Below, in pieces: positions 1 to 11,600 of a stretch of DNA of 64,000 nt. Within the stretch, counting starts at the first letter, position 1; each line of letters begins with the position of its first letter. Below the pieces are notes generated by a model that saw nothing but the letters and a program-made list of their open reading frames with translations, did no database searches and had not been told where the DNA came from. Origin of the DNA: Harmothoe impar. Lineage: Eukaryota; Annelida; Polychaeta; Phyllodocida; Polynoidae. Position numbers and translations under genes: made by a program. Location of the stretch: positions 23,428,381 to 23,492,380 of the forward strand of contig OX381713.1 in assembly GCA_947462335.1 (NCBI GenBank), written 5' to 3'.

Positions 1-2610
1 TTTTGAAATGAACATACACACAGACATATTTATAGGCATGAACATGGTGTTCTCCTTCATTATAGATATTCATGGATTTCTACTTCTACTAAATATAGCT
101 TTCTGTTAGAAGGATTCTGTTACATGGATGTCGATGTCCAGTTTTAGATATATATCCATATAGTGCATTGGAGTGCTATAATGTTGGACTGCTGTATATT
201 TCTACACTTGATAACTTATCTCCCTGAACTCTCCGGCTATGGTGACAGCTGTAATGAGAGCTGATGTTGGTCTGACAGAGGTCGGATAAGAAATATGGTA
301 TTAAATGAGATACCTACCGAGTATGTGTTAGATAGCCTACACCTGGACACGGTTCTTTCATATACCCATTGCCCCACCAGGTCGAGACGAGGTGTTATAC
401 ACTGAGTCGCTGACCAGTGGGCAATGGGTATGTGGGAGAAGCCTGGCCAGGTGTTGGCTATCTGATTTAACCCTCGATTATGTCAGTGTATACAATATAC
501 CCAAGGTGCGATTCCTTTGTCTTTGCCCTGCACCGTGGGTTAACATAGTATATTGTACCTCACACCCCAGCAATTGAAAAAAAAAAGGGAAAAAAAGAAT
601 TTGCGGCCTACCGGGTGAGTTATTTTTAACCCACCCGCTACACCGGAAACAGACTTTTTTGTAAGTGTGTCCCGATCACTCCCAATCCCATGCTCACCAT
701 CGCTGCATGGAAAAATCTCCACATGTGTTTACAGATTCTGGTAGTCTTCCTTGAAAACATGAATTAAGATTAGATCTGATACAATGAAGGAAGTATTTCC
801 CTGCTTGAGCCAAGTATACCCAGAATAGGAGATGGGTTCCAAAGTATATGGTTCAATCAATACAGCCGCAGTGTCTTTGAAATGAAAGGTGACAGTAATC
901 TGAGCCAAGTTGGCATGTGTTTAAGAGGTTTATATTGATCTGAACAAAGCATGTGTCACCTCCGAGGCCACACCGGTCGCCTATGTTTCCTTGGACCACG
1001 TGTATATATGTGTTATTTTTTATATCTAAATTGTTTTCCTTGTTGAAAGGACTACACTGTATTGAATATTTCCTCTTTTTATTTTTATAATACTATTCTC
1101 ATAATGATTCGATACTTAGTTGAATCGTACAACCCTAATTGAAATTCAAAATTTGTCAATGTCCCATTATTAAGGTATAAAACTAGACACAGTTTAATTT
1201 CATTTTTGGCCTCATAGGTTAGATCTGTAAAAGTGCCACATCAAAAGATCATGTGTGACGTCACTGAGATGCCACACCCATTAGTGCGTTATCTCCCCAA
1301 ACCCCACACGCCATGCGTCTAATATCTGCATGTCTCGCGTTCCGCAGGTGGTCGCTAGTACATGCTACAGGTGTGAAGGTCGATAGATATGTGGTATATC
1401 TTAGTCTTTGAGATGATCTCGTTGAAGGGCAGTGGGGGGCAAAAAGCACCCTGTAAAGATTGCCTTTAATTTGATTTGAAGCGACTATCGCACAACTGTA
1501 ATGTACACCCTGAGGAATGAGGTTATGCTCGGACTGTATACTGTTGTACATGTAAATGTAGGGTATTGGTTAAATGGACTACCGGGTAAGTTCGATAAGT
1601 AATCAGTCATTTACATGTAAATATTTCAATACCCCTCACATATTAAAGGCAAACCCTTCACTTAGGCTTAAACTTGTAACTAGTTAAAGCCGAATTTTGC
1701 TTCAAATAACTTTAAAAAGAAATTAGCAATTTAGTTACAAATGATGCAACTGCGTACACTGTTTTGTGTGAGGGTTTTAACAGAAAGGGAGTCCAAAAAC
1801 AAATATTGATATTCCTCAACATTTTGAATATTAGGGTTGGCACTACTTTCCAAAGTAGACGTCCTTTTAGTTTTACCGTAAACACAATCTTTGGAAATAA
1901 AAACTGCCTCAAACCATGAACTGGCACATCAAAACATTTTATTTTAGGATTTGCCACATCCACCACTGTCTAGACATGACACAGTTTAGTTTCTATTTTC
2001 TTTCTTTCCGTCTTTATCAGTGTTGGTTGATATTTAGACAGCCGTCGTCACAGAAGGTCATGACTTTTTACACAACCCGCCGGTCGATGAAAAGCCGATA
2101 ATTGGTCGGCGAATGTTAATTAACTTCAGCATCTTAGGCCAAGGAAATAAAAAGCCTGCTTTACGTTCACATTTAAATTTCAATAGCGAGAAATCTAGAA
2201 TTTGACAGATTAAAATTTGACCATTCTTTGCTTCTCGTGCTAGATATCCAAATAAATTATGTAAACATATAAAAAGGAATTTAAATTCGGGCCTCTAACC
2301 CTTTTTACAATTAAAAAAGGGCAATCTGTTTCTGCAGTGAAATTAAATATCCCGCTAGCCTTGTTTTGCTCGAATGGGTTGGGTTTCCCTAGAACAAACT
2401 TTTACATTTTCGGCCTCCGTGCTGTCCTTGCTGGTATCCGATGAGAGTGAAATGAGTAATTATTGTCAATTAACGGCGGATGTATTTGACTGATGAATTA
2501 GAGTCGTGTTGGGGATGATACTGATTGATGTAAACAAGTTTTATATTGAGGCTATAGGCCTTCCAGAAGGCGGATATTGTTTATGGGGTTTCAGCACTAC
2601 TGTGAGATTG
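1..2610. other. Upstream non-coding region, no gene recognised
   Basis: AT-rich intergenic or 5' intronic sequence. I see no exon with recognisable protein similarity; the open frames are short and composition-driven. A short imperfect inverted repeat is visible around 366-377 and 419-430 (CCCATTGCCCCA against TGGGCAATGGG). A non-coding first exon or promoter of the downstream protease gene could lie here, because the first coding exon begins with a splice acceptor, but I cannot place it. Confidence 0.5.
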
Positions 2611-3275
2611 TACAGGCTAGGGTGAGGTAATCAGGGACTAGGGTGAGGTTGTCACGGGCTACAGGGAGGTTGTCACGGGCTAGGATGACTTGTCACAGGC
2701 TAGGGTGAGGTTGTTATAGGCTACAGTGAGGTTGTCACGGACTAGGGTGAGATTTTCACTGGCTATAGGGAGGTTGTCACGTGCTAGAGTGACTTGTCAC
2801 AGGCTAGGGTGAGGTTGTCACGGGCTACAGTGAGGTTGTCACAGGCTAGGGTGAGGTTGTCACGGGCTAGGGTGAGGTTGTCACGGGCTAGGGTGAGGTT
2901 GTCACGGTCTACAGGGAGGTTCTCACAGACTACGGTGAGGTTGTCACGGGCAAGGGTGAGGTTGTCACAGGCTACAGTGAGGTTGTCACGGGCTAGGGTG
3001 AGATTGTCACAGGCTACAGGGAGGTTGTCACGGGCTACACGGAGGTCGTCACGGGTCACGGGGAGGTCGTCATGGGCTACAGGGAGGTTGTCACAGGCTA
3101 CGGGGGGATCCTCACGGGCTACGGGAAGGTTGTCATGGGGAGGTTATCACGGGCGACGGGAAGGTTGTCATGGGGAGGTTATCACGGGCTACGGGAAGGT
3201 TGTCATGGGGAGATAATCACGGGCGACGGGAAGGTTGTCACGGGGAGGTCGTCACTACACAGGCTACAGGGGGGT
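2611..3275. repeat. Minisatellite, about 21-bp unit
   Basis: About 30 head-to-tail variants of a 20-21 bp unit, GAGGTTGTCACGGGCTAGGGT. Variation is mainly in the GGGCTAGGG/GGGCTACAG segment. Units near 3130-3245 become longer, with a GGGGAGGTTATCACGGGC variant. The strand carrying GGGCTAGGGTGAGG is G-rich. Because the unit is close to a multiple of three, both strands read open for 90-140 codons as degenerate seven-residue repeats; this is a consequence of the repeat and not a gene. Confidence 0.9.
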
Positions 3276-3475
3276 CGTCGCAGAATTATCACCTTAACCC
3301 TTTGAGGCCGGGCAAAGAAAATTAATCTAAGTCAGGGGACCAGGTCTTTTTCCAATTTTTTTCCCTGAGGCCGAAGGTTTTCCAAATCCCATAGAGTTTA
3401 GTCAATTATAATCGACATCCGGCCCCTCATGGTGTAGTAAATAATCGACATCCGGCCTGTGATGGATGTAGAGTA

Positions 3476-4307
3476 TACTGTAAACGTATTAATTTTCGCT
3501 CAGTACATATTTTCGCGTTTTTCGCGCACATGCTTATGTGCGCGAAATTATGATGTGCGTGAAAATTATGTCCAAGAAATTAGCTTTCCAATGATGTGTA
3601 ACACTATATGTTTTAAAATGAACTTGTATCTATAATGACAATAGATGACTCAATAAGGTGTCCCAGGGTTTCCAGGCGACCTGGTACAATAATAAAAGCG
3701 ACCTGGTGACTTTTGGAAAAGTTTGCTATAGCATAAATGGTCTAAAAGGGCGACTTTGTGACCTGGAGCCCTTAATTTTGGCGACTTTCCGACCTGAGGG
3801 GGGACCCCTGTGTACCCCCAATAAGTAGCATGGATAACAGCATTATTTCTTTTCCTTCCTTGGTGATATCACACACCAGGATAGGCCATTCAAGTATTTC
3901 ATTTTGTTTTGTAATTAACACCTAGGCTGTGGAGTTTGCATAGCAATATCCATAGAGCATTTACGAATAAAGGGAGATGCATATGGTGGGCAGTGCTAGG
4001 GGTAAAAAGCCCAATGACCAATTGGTTCAACTAGTGCTGTATACGCCCATGAAAGCCCTTTAGAGTTCCCCGTATCGGATCCTAGAAACCCATCCCTCCC
4101 TTCTGCCTTACAGTCCACATTATATATAGGATGAAACTCTTTTGCCTCTAATATCCTTAATAATTGTCCGATTTAAAAACCGTAAAAAATGACATGTAGC
4201 TGAATATGTGATGCTTACAGGTGCGCGAAAATATGATTGCGCGAACATGTCTTTCTATGGTAGGTGCGCAAAAATTTAGCTGCGCGAAAATATATACGTT
4301 TACAGTA
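3476..4307. mobile_element. TIR element with TA target duplication
   Basis: The ends are inverted copies of CTGTAAACGTAT followed by AATTTTCGC (left 3478, right ending 4305), each flanked by TA. Subterminal TTCGCG/CGCGAA words extend the pairing. A shorter relative with the same terminus lies at 27058-27268. TA duplication and short TIRs fit a Tc1/mariner-type non-autonomous element. The interior (3660-3800) contains repeated GCGACCTGGTGAC-like words and no transposase frame. It may be two MITE ends bracketing other DNA, so the internal extent is less certain than the ends. Confidence 0.6.
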
Positions 4308-4418
4308 GTCGACATTCGCCCTCAATGGGTTAAAGAAGTTCAAAGCTTCTTATCTCTTACAGAATTATCACAGATCGAGATGATACTTTAATTAGTGGTT
4401 TTCCCTATTGTTCTACAG

Positions 4419-4462
4419 AATCTTCACCAACTGAGAAGTGATCTGAAACATACGCATCAACC
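4419..4462 (+). other. 5' UTR part of the first coding exon of the USP gene
   Basis: A polypyrimidine tract and acceptor (TTCTACAG, ending 4418) precede this stretch. It carries an in-frame TGA at 4439-4441, upstream of the chosen ATG at 4463. That stop closes the reading frame and supports 4463 as the start. The acceptor implies at least one non-coding exon further upstream. Confidence 0.6.
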
Positions 4463-5600
4463 ATGTCGCGTAAAACGAGTCACTGCCCGCACGTCACTAC
4501 CGTGGGTGTCAACACCTGGGAAGATGTCTTCAGGAAGAAAGCCGTAAGTTTTTGTCTTTTATGACTAAATTTTGAAGGTATTCCCTCAAACTCTCTTGTC
4601 TTTTAACACAGGAGAATCTAAATTCAATATCATAAGACGTACCCTATATTTGATATGAGCTACACTATCATAGTAACGACAATTGGTTCAATTGGCAAAA
4701 AAAGTCTCTGTAGTATGAACTGTGTTCATTGCAATTCAATTTTGTCTACCCACTTCTTTTTTTTTAAAGTACTGGTACTCCGTGTTTTACAAAACGGCAA
4801 ACACTGAATCAGAATATTTTTGTTCCTGAATTTGAAAATTTGTAAAGCAAATAAAGTCCACTATAGAAACTAAATGAATAATTAAATGTTTAATTGCACT
4901 TTGTGCCCACAGACGCAGGACATCTGTATGACATGTAGCGCTAACGGCCCCAACCTGTGGGTCTGCCTCCACTCCCGCTGTCTGTATGTCGGGTGTGGAG
5001 AGTCGGCCATGGACCACAGCTCAACACATGCAGAGGTAAGCCACTCTGGTTTATTTATTCTTTTTTTTTTTTCAATCCAGTTTTATTTTATCCAAGGGTA
5101 AACACTGTCTAATAGCGGGGCCGATCTCCCAATATCATCACAAAGCACATGTTGTCTTGTTCTGGGTCTATTAAGGCACTGCTCAGATGATAAGAATGGC
5201 CATGATTTCGTTGGCATAGACTCTGAAAGTCATGAATATATTCATACTGTAAATGCCCGCGTACTACCCACGTCTCGCGTATAACCCACACCCTGTCTTT
5301 TGTAGAATCATGTAACCCGCAATGGGATAGATTCTGAAAATCATGAAAATATTCATAATTGTTTAATCCATTTTTTTGATACACCCAGGTATGAACAGGG
5401 TAGTGTCGTTATATACTTTTTAAATAAAAACTAAGGCAGAATTTAATGAATGTTCTTTAGATCAAATATTATCATACAATATTCAAATCTCTATTTCAGA
5501 CAACGAAGCACTGTCTGACGCTAAACATGACGACGGTGCGGATCTGGTGTTACCAGTGTGAGAGTGAGGTGTACAAAGACGGTAACGACCCGCCGCTCAT
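4463..5600 (+). other. Exons 1-3: ZnF-UBP domain
   Basis: Exons 4463-4543, 4913-5035 and 5500-5600 encode the N-terminal ubiquitin-binding zinc finger. Candidate zinc ligands are visible: C8, H10, C32, C35, C45, C50, C55, H62, H66, H72, C85 and C88. The PNLWVCL and YVGCGES segments are hallmarks of the family. The domain begins almost at the N-terminus, as in USP20, which also argues for the ATG at 4463. Confidence 0.9.
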
Positions 5601-8600
5601 GTAAGTCATTTATCGCTGTCGCTTCTTATCTTCACTTCTGTGTACTGTAGAAGACTATGGGAACAGAGCAGTGTATTATTTATTTCTTCAAGTCAGTGTA
5701 CATCCAAAATCCCAACCTTTTCGTTAACTCGACAGATAATGTCGTTCTTCTCATATGCATTGTCAGTATGGAAAAATAGAAAATCTTGTGTACAATGAAT
5801 TTTGCAAAGTGAACCTGCTTGGTCTTCCAGCTGCACCACCCACACTTCCTCAATCAAACCAAGTCCTATAACATAATCATATGTCTCTGTATCATAGTAC
5901 AGTAGAAAAGGTAATATAGTTAATAATATGCATATATTTGTTGACACATACAGAATGAGTGAGAAGGCATCTCCACTGACGGGCTCATTGTCGGGTCCCA
6001 CTACACCCCAGCGCCACAGTCCGGTCTCCGTCACACCACCGCCCACACCTGATGAGTCGGACACAGACGAAGACGATGAAAACGTCAAACCAAGAGGTAG
6101 AGAGTCATATACCTGTATAATCATGAAATTAGTACTATGAGTGGTTTAATTTCTTATTATAGATACCGGGAATTTTAGTGCAGTACTAAGAATGCGGATT
6201 AAACTGGGCTTTTATATATGGGGAATATGTTATACTGGAAAACCCCTCTTAGAAGCCGACCCCCAATTTGAGAGTGGTTGGGGTACTAAATTTTTTTATT
6301 AAAGCTTTATTGACTCAAGAATAAAAACGCATGTTCTGAAAGATACTTTAGGCACACAGTTCCATGTGGGTGCGAGTCACAAAACAATAGCAAAAGGCTG
6401 TTTCTGAAAGATGTTTGCTATAGTATTTCGCAAATTAATTTTAATGTGAAATAAATAAATGCAACATTTGTCACCATCATTAAACACATTTCTTTTACAA
6501 CCATGGCAGGCTTGACGGGTTTACAGAATATTGGTAACACGTGTTACATGAACGCCGCTATCCAGTCCTTGTCAAACTGGTAAGTACTGGGATAGCTACA
6601 CGATGTAGATTCACATAGGAACAGCAAAATTAATATAGCTGGTCACATGTAGGATCTAGTTGACTTAAGACATTGGTTCTAGCTCTATACATTAGTTCAA
6701 AAAGGGATATTACCAAAATTTATTTATTCTACTAGTAAAAATTTATCTTGATTAGACGAATAGATAAGATAGTCTCAAATCCTCCAGTTGCTATCGTACT
6801 CGGTTTATCCATGGTTAATATTGTTCATTTTCTCGTTGCCAGCCCGCCGTTGACGCGGTTCTTCCTCGACTGTAACGGCTATGTGCGGACAGAGAAGAAA
6901 CCCATGCTGTCCAAAAGCTACCTGAAACTCATGTCAGAGATGTGGCACAAGAAACGGTAACATTGGACTATTTACACCTGCGCTTAAAATTACCATGAAA
7001 TTATACACTGAAAACATTCACCTTAAATACATGTACCCTATAGCTAATAAATCCTTCCATGTTATGGAAAATTAGTAACCCGGCAAAAGCTGCAGTATTG
7101 ACGCTTGACACATTTTTTTTGTCTCACTTTTTTCTTATGTAATTGTATTTTACAAATATGAACATTCATTTTTTAACTGAGATCTTCAGTGTTTGACGAA
7201 TATCAAAGATGAAAATCGTCCCTTCTTCTTTCAGACCGAGTTACCTTGTACCGTCAAGTGTCGCTCACGGAATCAAAATTGTCCACCCGATGTTCAGAGG
7301 ATACACACAGCAGGTGAGTACCGCAATGACAGTTTGAACTCTTTTATCTTGCTGTTGTTACCGCCAAAAAAAAGTTATTAAACTGAAACGTGGCCTGCTA
7401 TTATATACAGGAGTCGCCGAAACTATTTTTATTCACGCTGTATATAACTATAACTTCCTGAAATAAAGCTAACGCAATATTTCCTCCCAGGCCCACCCGA
7501 GGTTGACAATGTGCAGCGAAGATACATTTTAAAGACGTATCCCACTGTTTTTGTCGAACAGTCTCAGTCAATTTTAAATTTTAATCGTAAATAATTTCTC
7601 ATTTTTAGGACTCTCAGGAGTTCCTGCGCTGCTTCATGGACCAGCTCCACGAGGAGCTCAAACAAATCGTCGACACCGAGATGCTGGAACAAGAGGAAGA
7701 TAACGGGGCTGCCGACCCTCCGCTCATCCCTGCCAACGCCCTCCCCCCCACCACCACCATTGCCGCTCCAGACCACACCCGTGACGAGGTGATAAAAGAC
7801 GGGCTTGACGTACTCCCGGCTGCCGAGCCCAACAGCCAATCCGACACTGACTACGAGACTTGTGACTCGGGAATGAGCAGCGAGCGGAGTTCCGTCGAGA
7901 ATAGTCATTCCGCAGATGAGGGCGGAGAGGATGGAAAGACAGATGCGGGGACAGCACGGTTACGTGGACGGCCTGGGAGGAAGGCACGGGATAAGAATCG
8001 AGTGAATCCGGAGGGTAATGATAATGCTACGTCGGCCTCCGGGATAAGGATCGAGACGAAGAAGGATTCTAAGGAGGATGGTGCCATTTTGGCACATGGG
8101 GATGGGACAGACATTGGGGGTGGTGGGGTGAATGACGTAGATTCAGGAGAATTCAGTGACGCCGTGTCGGAGTTGGAGCCGCTGCAAGGTCAGCGCTTCA
8201 AGATCGGTTCACGTTCAAGACACACCTCAGAGAACGAGCCCATGCACAGCCCAACACAAGGAGCAACTGCACAAGGTATGCTTGTTTTTTATACCTCGGC
8301 CACAACTATGACAGATTTGACTTTAATAACAAAAACTTTTTTCTCAATTACAATGTGATTTTATATCCACGTAGTATGTGAAATACCAGAACCAAATACC
8401 CATAAAATGTTAGCAGTTGGATTTGTAACTTCGCCTAGTACTCTTGATAACATTGACTTTAATACTTTAATAGCTGATTAAATCTACTGTAGATGTGTTT
8501 GAATATCTTATGATGTCACAAATTATAGATTTTGATAAAATACTGTTTTCTCCATAGCACAAAAGAAGCGCAAGCAGCCTGCATACAGAAGTGTTATCAG

Positions 8601-11600
8601 CGACACGTTTGACGGCAAGCTTCTCAGCTCTGTGCAATGTCTCACGTGTGAACGGGTAAGTTTGGTTTCTTTACCTTTGCTCCCTGTTGACAACTGCCTT
8701 ATATATGCAGCGATGAAAGTCTTCAAGCGTCCCCTGATTTCAAGATTTTTTTCAAGTCGCCAAAACTTGTACTTAACTATAGACGGACAATAGAGGACCC
8801 TTATTCAGGGCCCTCAATTTGAACATTTAGAGTTTTTTGGTTTTTTTTTAGATTAGAGGTCACGTTGACCCCTGTATGATATAATGCTATACAACGTGTT
8901 TCCTTGGTTCCTTGTTTCAGGTGTCGTCTACCAAAGAAACCTTTCAGGACCTGTCGCTGCCGATCCCCACCAAGGACCACCTGCATGTGCTGCACACTAA
9001 CCAGGGGGCCTCCACACACAAGGGCACCTGCGGGGAGGTGAACCTCAACCAGGGCTGGTTCGCATGGATGTTTAGCTGGATGAAGGGGTGAGTTCAGATA
9101 AGATAGATTGGATAGATTAAAATAGATTCCCTGAAGAAGTCTAGCAATAGACGAAATTTACATCTTAAAAAGCTAACTTGACTCATCTTTTGATTTATGC
9201 TAATTTTTCTGAATTATAGGGAATACATGTGATTTATAAAAAAATAAGATAGATTTCAATGTTTATAAGCGGGGATGAAAGTCAAGTTTTTACCTTGATC
9301 TCAAGTTTTAATGTCCCGAAGACCTGTACTTATCTCTAGAGAATCTACTTCAAAGAGGCCCCCATTTCAACATTTCACATTGTTTTGAAATTAATCACTG
9401 TCATTCCCTGTATATTGAAGTGAGCTGAATTTGGATTTAAATGTGACTGTGCAGCTGTTGCGTACGTCAGTTAAAATCTGAGTGGGCAGCGCAGAGATGC
9501 CACTTTTCCTACATTTTGGCTGAAATTTCTGTATCAATATACATGTATGTTAATTTCCTAGAGAAAATTAACAAAAACTGAGTGGCATATCTGGCGGCGC
9601 CTCAAACTGACCGAGGCCAAGCTGTCACGTTCCCTAATGCCATTTGTTGTGATGTTTCAGATGGTTCTGGGGGCCTATCATTACGCTGTCCGACTGCCTC
9701 GCAGCCTTCTTCTCAGCCGATGAGCTGAAGGGAGACAACATGTACAGTTGTGAGAAATGTAAAAAGTAAGTATCTTGGCTCTTTGTGTCACTTCTTACCC
9801 AAATCTAATGTTCAAAGATTTTTGAAGATAATAACTTGAACTATTGAAATTGAAACTTTTATCCTGTGGCCCAAATAGTATATCTTCTTTCCTGTTCTTG
9901 TGATTTGTCGCTACTACTATGAGTAAACCCTCTTAGTTCTCATAACAAATCTTCATAACTCGAAAGTTAACGGGCCAAATTAAAACATGCAGTTCTAAAA
10001 TGCAGTGATTCTGGGGTATCATTTGACCTGCGGCAGATTCCTTGATGACATTGACACGTATTTTACCACGGTATTTTCAGATTGCGTAATGGTATGAAAT
10101 ACTCCAGAGTTCTCAACTTACCAGAGGTGAGTTATTAAGAGCTACATTTATGTTTCATGATTGTAACACTTCGACCTTTTCTGATCTATAGTATTATGAA
10201 AAATATTTAATGTCCGTACTTTGACAAAACAGCAATGCAACGCACTGGAAGCTTGGCCTAATCCGTTAGTCTTTTAAAGGCCGCAGCATGCTTTAATACG
10301 CTATGCCTTTGTTTACTCTCTCTTTTGTCGCATTCATGCATCCTTACGACATAGAGCATGGTGCATTAAAGCACTACGGTATACGACCCTTAAAGGGTTC
10401 AGAGATGCCAGTTTTACCAATAATCTAAATTGTTTGCTGGAATCAGCATATTGACAAAGAAAATTGATCAGAGGTAAAATTTCCTAGTTTTTGGATCGAT
10501 TTCCCAGTTGCATCTCAGGGGCAAAAGACTTTTAGAATACAGGATACGTAAAAAAAAATTAACACATGCATTTATACTCTTGTCGCCCTCAGGTCCTGTG
10601 CATCCACCTGAAGCGGTTCCGACACGAGTTCATGTTCTCTACCAAGATCAGCAGCTACGTGTCCTTCCCACTAGAGAACCTCGACATGGGCCACTATCTA
10701 CACAAAGGTACAGGTCACTTCTCACTTCATTAAAAATCAAGTGAGGCATACCTCCACTCACCCCGCCACACTTTTATACAATGATCAACATTTCTAAACC
10801 CCTTCCCCTTTCAGTAAAAATTAAAAAAATCAACAACAAAAATCAATCCCCCCCCCCCCTCTGCCGTTGTAAAATAATGACCACTGCTAAAACCCTACAT
10901 CCCCAGTACTTTTGTATGCTAACTCATAGTTGATATACATCTTCCGATGTCCTAATCGAATTATATTGGTTGCTGCATTTGTTTTTTAGTTATTAATTAG
11001 TTGAGAATGATAAAAAATTGAATTAAATTGATAAAAGATATGGCCTTTGTTGACACAGACTGTAAGGACCAGGTGACGCAGTACGACTTGGTGGCCGTCA
11101 TCTGTCATCACGGCACCGCCGGAGGTAAAGATAAACTCGCTACTCAACTTTCTATACGAGACGATGCACCTAACCAGATTTAATTCACACATGCTTTCAA
11201 CCAATGTATTTTTCCTATTGGTAGTAAATTGATTTGTGAATGATTTTGTGGCATGCCTCTTTGAAATTCTTAAAAGTACTCTTGTAGAGCAGAGATTTAA
11301 GTGATTAGGGCTTTCCATAAAAATATGGATTCCAGGGTCCTCTCCGCTTTGAATATACTCTCAAAGTAGGCATTTCCAGATTAATCGACTAACTTTTCAG
11401 ATGTTCTGTTAGTACCAAACTTTAAATAATCTCCAAATTAAAGTGGGGAAAAAAGCATCCACGTTATATGTTTTTTCAAGGCTGGTGAAACTTTATAATG
11501 TTGTGTGTGTGTTTGCTAGGTGGACATTACACGTCGTACGCGTTGAACTACGTGAACGAGCAGTGGTACGAGTTTGACGACCAGTACGTGACGGAGGTGG

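Noticed and set aside
2784..3305. Overlapping frames of 77-140 codons on both strands
   Set aside because: Explained by the 21-bp minisatellite; open on both strands at once.
7724..8114. Minus-strand frames inside the large USP exon
   Set aside because: Shadows of the coding strand of the USP20/33-like exon.
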